Assembly: GCA_964017195.1 (NCBI GenBank)
Contig: OZ024895.1
Location: forward strand, 20,397,534-20,461,533
Length of the DNA stretch: 64,000 bases
Origin: Siderastrea radians
Taxonomy: Eukaryota; Cnidaria; Anthozoa; Scleractinia; Rhizangiidae
Direction of reading: 5' to 3'
The position numbers and the translations under genes were made by a program. Below the pieces are notes generated by a model that ran no database searches, was not told the DNA's origin, and saw only the letters and a list, made by a program, of their open reading frames with translations. Every line of letters starts with the position of its first letter. The stretch's first letter is position 1. Shown one piece after another: positions 20,280-30,659 of this stretch.

Positions 20280-20695
20280 CTTAGAACTCCTTGTTCATCC
20301 TTGAAGACTGCTAACTGTTCCCATGTTGAACTAGATTTCTCCCTTTCTTCAAGTTTAGTTTGAACTTCTTTGTTCCAGAGATTCTTGGCAACATTCATGT
20401 CCTCCATGCTGATATCATGTGTTACTGTCTTCGTCTTGATCCTTTGGATGAATTTCAGCACAAGAACGGTTACTCTAACAAGTTTGCTGAGACTGCTAAA
20501 TCTTTCTGGTTGGATGACTTCTGAGATACTCGGAGAGCATTGCACCGATACTGTCATAACTCTTGGGATTTCGGATGCACTGCCCTTCTTCAATTCCTTT
20601 ACAGCTTCCTCTGGGACTGCGTTTTCCCTGATTGGACAGTTAGGTAAGTTTGGCCAGTGAACCTCTTCTCTAGAAATGGTGCTCCCTTCCACCAA
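20261..20695 (-). pseudogene. BEL/Pao linker between RNase H and integrase
   Basis: It encodes the conserved linker ending VFKDEQGVLRCKGRI, which precedes the integrase zinc region. Frame breaks lie on both sides. Confidence 0.75.
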
Positions 20696-21291
20696 AGATC
20701 ACTGGATGCAATGACAGAACTCTTAGCTCCCCTTGAAGCTATGTCACCTGGGTTAAATTCAGAAGGGCAATATCTCCAATGTTCCTTACCCCAAAGACTC
20801 TGGATCGTCTGAACTCGATTCTGCACAAATTGCTTAAATTGCTTAGACTCTCCATTGATCCACCACCACACGATTTGAGAGTCAGTCCAGTTGAACACCG
20901 CGTTAACCTTCTCAGTGCAGATCAATGCCTCATACACAACTGTCATCAGATTCGCTAACGTTAAGGCAGCCACCAACTCCAGTCGAGGAATTGTTTCTCC
21001 ATTTAAAGGGGCAACTCGCGTCTTTGAGGCTAACAGATGTGAAGAGCAGGTATTAGAGGTTGTCACCCTCGTGTAGACATTTGCTCCATATGCAAACTTG
21101 CTGGCATCCGCAAATCCATGCATGTGAATAGACTTGATGTCTCCCACTTCTACCCCATCCAGAATACAACGGGGAACTGCAATACTAGAGACTCTCCCCA
21201 TGTCTTCCAATAATTCCTTCCAACGCGAGGTGAGATCTTCCGATAGGGCTTCGTCCCAACCAATCTCTAACCGGCAAATTTCTTGAAACAT
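20599..21291 (-). pseudogene. BEL/Pao RNase H-like domain
   Basis: The frame contains MHGFADASKFAYGANVYTR, LNGETIPRLELVAALTLAN, FNWTDSQIVWWWIN and CPSEFNPGDIASRGA, the pao RNase H-like order with D, E and D kept. It is a different frame from its neighbours; a TAA sits just upstream near 21,300. Confidence 0.88.
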
Positions 21292-21443
21292 GCATTACAG
21301 TGGCAGGATAACTGGTGATAACAAGCCTAGTGGGTCATAGAATCGAGCAATAATGCTCAACAGTTTCCGCTTGTTAGAGTTCCTTCCAAGGCTTGTCCAG
21401 ATAAGGTGGTCAGATCAAACTTGAAGTTGTCTTCTATCCGATC

Positions 21444-22646
21444 CTACGGAACACCAATAACCTTGATCAGGGTTTCTTCACTCACGGTAATATTTGAAGT
21501 GTAGCTTAGGCAATCACCATCTTTAATCACGTTAGACCTTGTTGATGTAGAAGTTACTTCAGCAGATGGTTCAGGCGTTGAAGATACAGCTGCTTCCTCT
21601 TTCTTGATCAACTCAGTTAACTCTTGATTGTTTGACGCCCACTTCCTCATGTTAAATCCTCCTTCTCTGAAGCGCGACTTCAATTTCTGGTAAATTTCAA
21701 AGCCGTCATTTATCGAGTCCTTTCCAGATGCAAAATCATCAACATGCAAGGCTCTGACAACAGTGTCCACAAATTCTGGATCAATGTTCTCATACTTTGA
21801 TAAGTAATTCCTTAGTGTCACATTCAGAATGAATGGAGAACATACAAGACCAAACACAAGCCCCGTGAATCTCAGTGTGATCACGTCCGGATTCGAGGAG
21901 TTGATGTCGTCTATCCACAAGAACCTCAACAAATTTCTCTCCTCGGGTTTAATTTCTATGTTCAGGAATGCTTTCTCCAAATCTCTGATCAGAGCTACTT
22001 TGTGGAGACGAAATCTAAGCAAGACCTCAAAAATCAACGGAGTTAAGGCAGGGCCTGACAGGAGACAATCCTTCAAACTTGGTTCACTTCGAGACCTCGC
22101 ACTAGCATCATAGACTACTCGCAGTTTGGTAGTAGTTCTGTCTTCTTTCACCACTTCTTTGTGAGGAAAGTAATGAACAGTTCCAGGAAGACATTGTTCC
22201 TCATGACTCTTGTCAATCATTTCAACTACGCCCAAGTTCAATTGTTCCCTGATTACAGTGTCATACTGCTGTAAAATTTCTGGCTTAGATTTCAATCTTT
22301 TCAACGAAGAAGTGAGATGGTTTCGTGCCAACAAGTAGTTATCTGAAATAACAAGGCGTTCTTCCTTAAACAGGAGTGATACTATATAGCGGTCCCCATT
22401 GAACTTCACCTTGGTCTGATAATCTTCAAGATATTCGTCTTCTCTTTCCTTAACTCCAAGAGTCTCATAGTCCCAGAACTTGCTAAGTTCATTTTTGAGC
22501 GAATCATCAATTGAACTTAAGTCCTCCTCAACCACTGTACACTCCGTTTTCATTACATGAGACATGTTAACACTTGGGGGACTTTGACGTGAGTTCGCCA
22601 CATTCACATTCACAATCGTGTGCCTATGTAAGACTTCTGAGAACAA
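21444..22646 (-). pseudogene. BEL/Pao reverse transcriptase
   Basis: A 400-codon open frame with KLRVVYDASARS, LIRDLEKAFLNIEI, FGLVCSPFILN and the catalytic HVDDFASG (first position His instead of Tyr/Val). It ends in a stop at 21444 inside the region that should lead to RNase H. Confidence 0.92.
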
Positions 22647-23227
22647 GAATCAAGTAGGATTCGAATTCTCACATTGCACGATCTTCCCTCATCAGGAGTT
22701 CTGACACTCGCTCTAGCCGTTTGCAACAGAACACAATTGTTCTTAATATCTTGAGTGAAATACAAATTAGTGCTCACAGTTTGTTCCTTATTACTGCCTC
22801 TCGCTTGTCTGGCCGGAGAAGAATAGCCTGGATATTCTTGGACGTTGCACAATGATACATGATGTTTCCCGCCACAACGGTAACACCTCGCTTCAAAATC
22901 TCTACTCAAATGACCACTTCTCAGACAACCAAACCATTTCCCTTTTTGGCGGAGAATTTTCTTCCTTGCTTCGGAGTCGGTTACAACAGCACATTTGGTT
23001 GAAGGACGCAGTCCATTACAGAAAGTGCACCATTTATCCTTGTTAAGCAGCGGTCCTTCGTTATTGGAAAACAGAGTTGACGACGTTGGGGTCTTCTGTT
23101 TTGAGCAGGCCGAAATCCAAATCCGAACTCCCGTTTTTCCTTTGACCTTGCCTGCTCGGTTACCGGTCCTAAAGCACACCTCTCTCGAATTCGCAATTCT
23201 TCTGTGAAAGACTTCATGATATATCAA
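22610..23227 (-). pseudogene. BEL/Pao zinc-knuckle and protease region
   Basis: CTFCNG, then GCLRSGHLSRDFEARCYRCG and HHVSLC are Gag zinc-knuckle elements. LLDSCSQKSYI corresponds to an aspartic protease site (D-S-x-S) with Cys at a variable place. The frame differs from those of Gag and of reverse transcriptase on either side. Confidence 0.8.
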
Positions 23228-23427
23228 GATCCCATCTCGTCGGATGCACCTCGACTCAAGATAAGACGTAATTCTTGCGGGATCTTCCCCATAATTACAG
23301 GCGTCAAGATTGTTCCATATGTTTCGGTTGAAATACCGATTCCTTGAAGGCTTCTAACTGCCGCCTCCGTTCTATCCAAAAGCTGCCGTAATTGCTTTAG
23401 ATCGTTTCCGTCGTTTACCTTGGGAAG

Positions 23428-23829
23428 TTACAAGAACAATTCGATATGCTTCGAAATGATAACTTGTTTGCTTCCAAAGCGCTTGGTCAAGAGCTCAACC
23501 GCGTGGATGTAATTCGAGCTAGTCAATGCTAATCCAGAAATTGTTTCAGCTGCAGAACCTTCGAGGAGCGACTTTAGATATTGGAATTTATCCACGTCAT
23601 TTAAGTTGGTGTTTTTGTGAATGGCCGACTCAAACGGCTCCCAAAAGGGGTGCCAACCGATTGGATTGCCGGAAAACTTCTTCAATTCGAGTTTAGGCAG
23701 CTTTGCATGTGTCAGAATGTTTGTTGACCCGTGTGACTGTGTTCCCAGTTGAAAACTTGAATTACTAGAGGATTGCGAATCCAATGTCGCTCCTTCTCCT
23801 TCCTGACTTTTTCCATCATTTGTTTTCAT
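23428..23829 (-). pseudogene. BEL/Pao Gag core (DUF1759-like)
   Basis: The frame holds LPKLELKKFSGNPIGWHPFW, FQYLKSLLEGSAAETISGL and a VELLTKRFGSKQVI block, the Gag hallmark of BEL/Pao elements. It stops at 23428 (HIELFL then stop). The next domain lies in another frame. An N-terminal Gag piece in yet another frame overlaps 23,844-24,170. Confidence 0.85.
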
Positions 23830-24026
23830 ATCTATAGCCGTTTCTATAGGTCGACTATGCAGGCCTGGATTGCACTGGCGAAATCACAACTATCGCTGAC
23901 ATCTTCAATTGTCGATTCGTCTACCAAATCGACAATTTCGCTATCCAAGGTCTTTAGCTCCGACAACTTATCCTGAAGAGTACATCGCAAGGATTTGAGC
24001 TTCTTCAGTACGGTTGGATCTCCCGG

Positions 24027-24257
24027 GTTGTTTATTTGAAATACTCCGATAAGTAGATTACATCCTGACAGACTGCAGTTCCTTAACTTTGAAAATGTTC
24101 CTGGTTTCCGAGATATAATTCTGCAATAGACTTTCACAGAACCTTTTCGTGTCCGAGAGCTAAATTCCACTTCACCTCGTGTTTTCTTGAGGTGTCAATC
24201 ACAAAATAAAGTCACGTGATCCTTAGCTAGTTTCCATTCCTTATCTCAATTACAACA
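24027..24257 (-). repeat. BEL/Pao 5' LTR
   Basis: It begins TGTTGTAATTGAGATAAGG on the minus strand and matches the other LTR except for substitutions and about 15 bases missing near its 3' end (after AAATAAA). The loss makes it about 231 bp. Confidence 0.9.
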
Positions 24258-24489
24258 CAAGGATATTCATTCCCCCTGATGACGTCACTCCTACGGGCAC
24301 GGTATCTGAGCCCGCGTGCACCTGCTTTCTGATAGTGGTGATGTTGATGGTACCATTGTTGTGGACATCGCTGATTTTCTCGTCAGATTCAAGATCAATA
24401 GATACGCTTGTTACGTTGTAAGTCTTGAAACTTGCAGGCACAGAGATGTACCTCGTCTTTTTCTGTGCAAATATTTCATCACAAAAGTA

Positions 24490-25691
24490 CTAAAAAAGCA
24501 GGCAGAACAAGTTATAAACTGCCTGAGCGTAGGCTACAAATAGAACCCAATCTTAAAACAACACCACCACCAACAACAACAACAGAACTTTATGAGCACT
24601 GTAAGAGACCTGAAGAGAGTCAGTACATTTGCACAAAAACCCATGGAACAGTTAATAAACTCAACTCAAAATAATTGAAAATTAATTGAAATAGTACGGG
24701 GCCGGAGTACAGGGCCCCCGAATAAAAGTTGTTGCAGTATTTTCTTGTGTAAAACTCCCTCATATCAAGTCAAAGCGCTAATAGGGGGTAACAAGGTGTG
24801 GGAATTTCCCGTTTTCTGTGCCCTTAAGTCCCGGTTTCCTCACCTTTTGGTTTTTTTTTATTGTTTCCTTCCACTTCACATTACTACGTACAATGAGACT
24901 AAACAGACAAGGTGACAAAACATGTTAAAAGGCAGCCAGAAAAAACTGTATTGCTGCCATTGAACGAGTCGAGGTGGCAAAATTACTAGACAAACATTTA
25001 AGACTCGCACATTCAGAAAAACACATCCAATGTAGAGCGGAAATTAATATAACTCCCTCTGAAATTTGGTATAGCTTTCTCATACGCACTTTCCTATTAA
25101 ATTTACAAAAAAAATAATCACTACTCGGCAGTTTCGCCATAAGATAACCAGACTAGTATGAATAGCAACCTAAATAATCCTTTACAAAGAAATCAATACT
25201 CCATCTATGTATAATTTGTCGGGCTCGGTACGACTTTTGCCGGATATAAGTCGTCTTGGCCAATATTTAGTTGTTTAAGAAACAGAAAGTGCGGAGAAGC
25301 TTTCTACTTGTCTACTCCTTCCGCATGCCTCGACCCAGTCGCCCGCGCCTTTTTGTTGATTTCCGCCCCTTTGCGCCTTTTCGATTGCGAAATATTACGC
25401 AATGGAATGAAATTATGTGAACTGCGGAAATACAAATGAAATGGAGATGTGACCATCGCAGTTGTGATCGCAATTTAAGCAATTGCGAATTAAGCCCGAA
25501 AAAAAGATTTTCGGGGCTTCACTGCAGCGGGAACGCAGAGGCTTTTCGGGCTTAATTTGCAATTACTTAAATTGCGATCACAACTGCTATGGTCTCGTCT
25601 TCATTTCATATTACTCAATGTTGCACATTTTTAATTTTTCTCCTACTTCCTTCCACCTTGAGATATAAGACCAGCGAGTCTTCATACAAAC
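24490..25691. other. intron 2 of SLC1A copy A
   Basis: No gene seen. A local inverted repeat around 25,440-25,590 (GACCATCGCAGTTGTGATCG / CGATCACAACTGCTATGGTC, with TTGCGAATTAAGCCCGAAAA inside) looks like a small MITE. Confidence 0.55.
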
Positions 25692-25734
25692 CTGACTGAT
25701 GGCCGCTTCAACCAGGTTACTTGGAAAACAGTTC
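25692..25734 (-). pseudogene. SLC1A copy A exon 2 (43-bp micro-exon)
   Basis: After a TTTTTTAG acceptor it encodes NCFPSNLVEAAISQ, the conserved block after TM3, and ends in a GTTTGT donor. Joined to exon 1 the phase is right (AG|G). Confidence 0.88.
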
Positions 25735-25744
25735 CTAAAAAATT

Positions 25745-26135
25745 TAATTCCAAAAATTCAAATTAAACTCAACCCGATAACAAGGCTACAGAAAAAATTT
25801 CAGAGGGTTGAAAGGTTATAAGTAGACATTTACAGCGTGGTCTATTGCAAATACGCGAATCTCATTGGCTCAACCGTCGCAGTCTATTTGCAAAAATAGC
25901 ACTGGGATAAACACGCTTCTTTCTGCTTCTTTGCCATTCGGTCAGTTTTTGGTAAAGGAAAAGCTTGAGTTGAAAAAAGCTTCTTCTGTAGAAGAAGCAA
26001 GATCTTTATCGGCGCTTTTTTGTAAGTTTTCTAAACGCTTTAGGTTTTAGGTTTTCAACTTTTCATTATAGTAAACATCCTTCGTGAAGTGATGCAAGGG
26101 CTCTCAAAGTTCCGGGCTGTACCGTAGTCCAGGTC
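25745..26135. repeat. dispersed repeat, second copy at 31,965-32,350
   Basis: Both copies share AAATTAAACTCAACCCG, then GGTTATAAGTAG, CAGCGTGGTCTATT, GCAAAATAGCACTGG-like and CATCCTTCGTGAAGTGATGC in order. There is no coding content. Confidence 0.75.
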
Positions 26136-26224
26136 TCTTCCACTCACAGCGCGCGTGGGGTCAAAGATACTCAGTAAGTCCCAAAATTAATCGAGGTAAA
26201 AGGAATTCAATATTAATTCTTTCG

Positions 26225-26360
26225 GAAGATCAGAGGGTCGTGTTGTTTTATTTGACAAGACACGTTTCTTTCAACCCTGATGTATACATGGCAGCGAGCG
26301 AAAAATGCTTGGGTATCCCTGCGGTGTTCTAACATCCCCTCCAGGGGCAAGTGGTAATGT
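26225..26360 (+). repeat. SINE-like repeat, partial
   Basis: CGTGTTGTTT, CAACCCTGATGTATACATGG and CATCCCCTCCAGGGG match the order in the repeat at 14,585-14,830. Confidence 0.5.
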
Positions 26361-26809
26361 ATCAGTCAATTCAAGCGCGATCATCCCCCGGGCAACCCCC
26401 GGCCATTTGACTGGCCCGTTCAACTCCTTATAGCCGGGCATTAGACGCAAATAGAATCAGGCATTTGACCTTTAAGAAATTCTGGTAAACAGTCACGCAT
26501 AAAAAGGAAGGTTGAATGCCTTGTGACAGACTTTTGTTCTGTTTTGTTTGTTCGCCAAAATGTTAGAATAACTTAATAACTACGACTCCCCTTAATTGCC
26601 GTTGTGCCCACAGTATATGTCGGTAAAATAGGTCGTTCCAATAATTTCTTTATCTGGCGATAATTAAAGATGTCATCAAAATGTCGCCCTTTCAAAAATT
26701 GAGACGGTCTATCAGTGTAATACCGGCCGGGACACCTGACCAAACTGAATAGTAAATAATTCGTTTTCAACCTGGATCTGCTAAACGCACTTACCTTTCA
26801 ACAGGGTCG

Positions 26810-27030
26810 TAACGAGGTATGTGGGATCAAGGATCGGAAGGGTGGGATCTGGGATCGCAGCCCTGGGATCAGGGATCACAGACCATGGGATCGGGATCAG
26901 CAGTTTTTGTAGGGATCAGGGATAAGGCTGTACCACATTTGTGGGATCATGGACGAAAATTGGTCATGCTTTTGGAATCAAGGATCAGAAATTTGCATGC
27001 AAATTTGCGTGGATCAGTGATGAAAAAACA
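26810..27030 (+). repeat. degenerate GGGATC repeat
   Basis: GGGATCA/GGGATCG-like units recur irregularly about 12 times in intron 1 of SLC1A copy A. The overlapping open frames are by-products. Confidence 0.6.
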
Positions 27031-27060
27031 TACCTCGTTACCACCCTGTTTCAAACTTAC

Positions 27061-27554
27061 CTTATCATATCAAGCAGCGAATCCAAGTCTCGATATTTCA
27101 TACGTCTGTCAACATCTTTTCGTGCACTGTGGTCATCGCTCAAACCAGGACGAACGGCCAACACCAATGTTAAACCCAAGATGGCGGCTAACGCTATCGT
27201 TCCAATGTAGTAAATCGTGGTCCGTCGGCCAATTCTTCCCGCCACCTCAGGATTCAAAGTCGATACGGCAGTTATCAGACTGGCGACAACAAGGGGCAGA
27301 ATTATCGTCTTTAGCATGTTCATGAACGGTTCTCCTGGGAAGTTGATGAGCATTGTAACAGTGGCTTTCTTCTCAGGGTCGGTGATGCGATTCACGGGGT
27401 CATTAACTAGAGCGCCAATAGCAAAGCCAATGATTGCTGCAGTTACCATCAAAACAAGTAGAAGATTTCGCTTCACCGCGAGGTAAAAGGCATTCCAGCA
27501 TCGCCCACAACTCGATCGACGATTACGAAAGCCGAGGATTGGTCTGCAAGCCAT
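27061..27554 (-). pseudogene. SLC1A copy A exon 1 (N-terminus, TM1-TM3)
   Basis: The first ATG in the conserved frame (MACRPILGFRNRRS) is at 27554. Three hydrophobic segments follow: NLLLVLMVTAAIIGFAIGAL, then FPGEPFMNMLKTIILPLVVA, then RTTIYYIGTIALAAILGLTL. The exon ends DSLLDMIR at a GTAAGT donor (27055-27060) and is intact. A repeat-tipped element begins only 72 bases upstream of the ATG, so the native promoter has been displaced. Confidence 0.9.
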
Positions 27555-28079
27555 TTGGATAGCAAATGATTTGATTGTAGCCTCGGGTGCCACAATTTAG
27601 TGCACACGTTGGCGTCGCATCAAATGGCTTACGGTATTTTGCGAAACCAATCGAAATGAAACTTTGCGAAATGGTACTTTGCGAAACGGTATTTTGCGAA
27701 ATGGTATTTTGCGAAATGGTACTTTTGCGAAACGGTACTTTGCGAAATGGTACTTTGCGAAATGGCCTTCTCATTCCTTCACTTTATTTCACTTTATGTT
27801 TCAGTGATAAAATAGGGTGACAGGCGTACACAACTCCTATCCACGTGTAATGACCAGTTCACAGTTTGGCTCGAACGAGTATGTCTTTTAGGGATCTGCC
27901 CCTTTCCTATGAGACCAAAGGGGGATCGTTAAATATCTTGTTAAGCAAAGGTTGTTGCTGAATTAAATGTCAGTTTTGCATAAGTATATGCTTTAAATTG
28001 GGCACTGATGGACGCAAGATTCGCGTGTTTTGTTTACGCCTTTGTTGAAGGGCAAGTTTTCTGACCTCAAATTTAATCT

Positions 28080-28940
28080 CAGCGAGGGTTGTCGGAAGTC
28101 AGAGTTTCGGGGTACCCTCTTTCCCTGAGATGTGTTTAAAGTTTAAAAATTGCAGTTTTGAACGTAGTTTCTGAGGAGTTTGTCCGGAGAAGCCTAAGTG
28201 CTTCGCCTTTAATGAAGCCCTTTTTGACCCCTGGTGGGTGGCAGCTGGTAAGAGAAATGTGTGTACTGAAATGTTTCAGTGGGTTTGAAATGCGTTTTTA
28301 TGTCCAGTATAGACTCGTTTGCGAATCGTTCGCCTTTGTAAATGCTTGTGTCGAGGAACGTAGTATCTTTGTCAGATACTTCAGCCGTAAACTTGATGGT
28401 GGGGTGGTGGCTATTTGCTTGTTCAAGGGATTGCGTGACTTCGTCTTTGTTTATATTCCAGATCGAGAAGATATCATCAATATACCTTTTCCAGACGAGT
28501 GGTTTTAGAACGCTACGGTGTAGAATTTAAGATTCTAAAGTCCCCATAAAAATGTTGGCAAAAGCGACTGCCATCTTAGTACCCATCCGTTAAAGTGGAA
28601 TGAGGTTTCTTGAAGGATGAGTTTCAGCGCTCTTTTGAGATATTCTGTGTGGATGGGGGTTTCTTCTTGATAGAAAGCGTCATATGCCGGCTTTACGCAC
28701 TGTTTCTATCCCCTCCTCCTGAGGTACATTTGTGTATAAGCTCCTTACGTCCATTGAAACAAGGGTAGCGTTTTCTGGTACTCTCGTTTTTTCAATGAAA
28801 TTGATGAAGTCGGTCGTGTCCTCTGGATATGACTCTTACTTTAGTGCTACCGGTTGTAGCAGTTTGTCTATAAACCGTGACAGTCTCTCTGTCAGTCCAT
28901 CGCAACCAGATATTATTGCTGGTTTGCATGTGACGTCATA
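28080..28940 (-). pseudogene. Penelope-like reverse transcriptase fragment
   Basis: On the minus strand the order is ISGCDGLTERLSRFIDKLLQ, DTTDFINFIEKTRVPENAT, SMDVRSLYTNVPQEEG, then PLVWKRYIDDIFSIW with the catalytic YIDD. Next come HHPTIKFTAEVSDKDTTFLD and GFIKGEALRLLRTNSS. A stop splits the first block and at least two frame changes occur, one near 28,240. N-terminal and any GIY-YIG endonuclease parts are missing, so this is a dead fragment. Confidence 0.85.
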
Positions 28941-29275
28941 AAATTCTAAAATCAAAACTCGCTTGGAATGCTGAATTTTTATCGTCAGCAGGTGTAAGAT
29001 GACATAAAAATATATCTTTTTACAAGTTTCCAGCTCGGTAGCGTCCTTCGTTTTTAAACTAGAGAATTTTGAATTTTCGAGTTCTCCGCCATACGTGACA
29101 TCAAGATGGCGCTGTGACAAAGCAGTCTTGTTTGAAAAAAAGACCTCTCCTTAGGATTTTAGCAGTTTGAACATTTCAAGTATTAGGTGAAGTGTTTACG
29201 TGAAAGTATACTAGCTCACGAGTGAAGAGTAATCGCTTTCATAGCAAAAGTGTATTACAGGTGTTTTCTTTGATA

Positions 29276-29322
29276 TCCGGCCGCCATATTGGTGTACCAC
29301 GGCGGTACACCAATATGGCGTC
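29276..29322. repeat. palindrome around GGTGTACC
   Basis: CGCCATATTGGTGTACC and GGTACACCAATATGGCG are inverted copies separated by a few bases. Confidence 0.7.
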
Positions 29323-29978
29323 TGCATACTGAGCTCTATAAATTTCCGTGGAACGTTTTGGCAAATAACTCAAGAACGCTGTATCGCACAGATTTGAGAC
29401 TTGGAGAAGTTGTTGACTTATTTATCTTTGATAACATCTGAAATTCTTGGCTTCTTTTATTGAATGGTCTCGAATTTATTTTTGTATGGTGTGACAGTGC
29501 AACCCGGCAATAGGTCTTCCAACCGGTGCCTGATGAAACGCCTTGGCGAAAGCACCTCAAAATATATTTTTAGCACCACGTATGGGTAGATTAACTTGGG
29601 AAATTTATTGTTGTGGCTCAAATAGTCCTCCTAATTTTATGTGAAAATAGTTCAAAACTGCGGCAGGAGAACAGCATCATCTCCTCACAACAACACAGTT
29701 TCGGTATATTTTCGTGACAGAATATAATTAGTCCTGCTTTTAACACGCTTCACGAATCCAACCACAATTTTTGTCGGAGTTCTCAAGTTTCTTGAGTTTT
29801 TGTTGTTGTTGTTTAAATTTTCCATGCAGGAATTTTTTCAGTGAACTTTTTTCTCTTGGTAAAAAGTTTACCAAATTTCATCTGGGGTACTCGCTGTGCA
29901 TGCTTTTTTTTTTCGCCATTTTTTTTTTATTTTCCTATTGCACTCATTCCACTTGTCAAATAAACGAGGTAAACTTTA

Positions 29979-30296
29979 GACTACGAGTAGTCCCCCTTTT
30001 TTCTCAGGGATAGCCTGCGATTTGCGAGTCGGCGAGAGAAGCGAGCCGGCAAGAAGAATGGAAGAGGAAATGTTCGCCCCATTCTTCTCACCGGCTCGCT
30101 TCACTCGCTGTGGACTTGCAAACCGCGGCCCTGCCGCCAAGATACTCGCACAAATAACCCACTGAGTGAGCCTGCTCGCAAGCTACCTCAGGGATAGTAG
30201 AGCGAGCGAAATGGGCGACGCGTGTGAAAAACATCGCCCGCATATTTCGCTCGCTCTGCTATTCCTGAGAAAAATGAGGGACTATTGTACTACTAC
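29979..30296. mobile_element. MITE, AGACTACGA-ended family
   Basis: The left TACGAGTAGTCCC and the inverted right end are similar. Inside, GAAAAATGAGGGACTATTG mirrors AGTCCCCCTTTTTTCTCAGG. It is related by its ends to the MITE at 39,627. Confidence 0.6.
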
Positions 30297-30659
30297 TTGA
30301 AAAATAAAATTTGACTGGGGAGTGCAAAAAGTTCTCGAGGGCTTAGTTTTTGAGGTCTTAGGTCTTAGTTTTCGAGACACCCGTCTTAGGTCTTACGTTA
30401 GGTCTTAGGTTTCGGGGTAGTCAATCGGACTCAATCGAACTGAATTTCGATGAACTCAATCGAGCTTATTCCATGGACACGCAGTCCCAAACGGTGCCAT
30501 TTCGCAAAGTACCGTTTCGCAAAATACCATTTCGCAAAGTACTCTTTCGCAAAGTACCATTTCGCAAAATACCGTTTCGCAAAATACCGTTTCCCAAAGT
30601 ACCATTTCGCAAAATACCATTTCATTTCGTTTCGCAAAGTACCGTAAGCAGGATCAAAT

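Larger units (their letters stand above)
18676..24257 (-). mobile_element. BEL/Pao LTR retrotransposon, complete but decayed
   Basis: Two LTRs flank gag, zinc-knuckle/protease, reverse transcriptase, RNase H-like, integrase and DUF5641-like regions, all on the minus strand. The target duplication CCTTG (plus CAAGG) is exact at 18671-18675 and 24258-24262. Coding segments lie in different frames, with at least five frame changes and some stops, so this copy cannot make Gag-Pol. It interrupts exon 3 of SLC1A copy A. Confidence 0.96.
18545..24489 (-). pseudogene. SLC1A copy A exon 3, split by the BEL/Pao insertion
   Basis: The 5' part (24,258-24,489) starts after a TTTTTTAG acceptor with YFCDEIFAQKKTRY. 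It covers the variable extracellular loop (one NGT and one NIT sequon visible) and reaches SSGGMNI. The 3' part resumes at 18,675 with LTLFSVVLGIVLGRLREKG, the TM4 block, then LNEAVMFIVVLVMW and a GTGAGT donor. Reading across the junction minus one CCTTG copy is in frame, which proves the insertion point. A T-run near 18590 lacks one base, shifting the frame before LNEAVM. Confidence 0.92.
12100..27554 (-). pseudogene. SLC1A excitatory amino-acid transporter, copy A (seven exons, dead)
   Basis: SLC1A proteins carry glutamate/aspartate with sodium across the plasma membrane. Seven exons in order with usable GT/AG sites and matching phases are found at 27061-27554, 25692-25734, 24258-24489 plus 18545-18675 (one exon split by BEL/Pao), 17088-17321, 14195-14389, 12788-12918 and about 12100-12159. 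Exon sizes 43, 234 and 195 equal those expected, and 234 and 195 match copy B. Inactivating features are the 5.6-kb BEL insertion, a one-base loss at a T-run in exon 3, a net 4-base loss in exon 6, and a truncated last exon. In the last exon the substrate-binding DRFR of copy B reads DRSL. Splice sites outlived the coding frame, suggesting the copy died fairly recently. Confidence 0.9.
27626..30652. mobile_element. element with array-bearing inverted ends
   Basis: The left end (GCTTACGGTATTTTGCGAAA) and the inverted right end (GCTTACGGTACTTTGCGAAA) are followed by arrays of a unit of about 15 bp, TTTCGCAAAGTACC in one sense. The arrays are at 27,660-27,768 and 30,499-30,640. ATCAAAT lies outside each end (27619-27625, 30653-30659), a candidate target duplication. 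The inside holds a dead Penelope fragment, a palindrome and a MITE. No transposase is seen, so it is a composite or non-autonomous foldback-type element. Confidence 0.65.
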
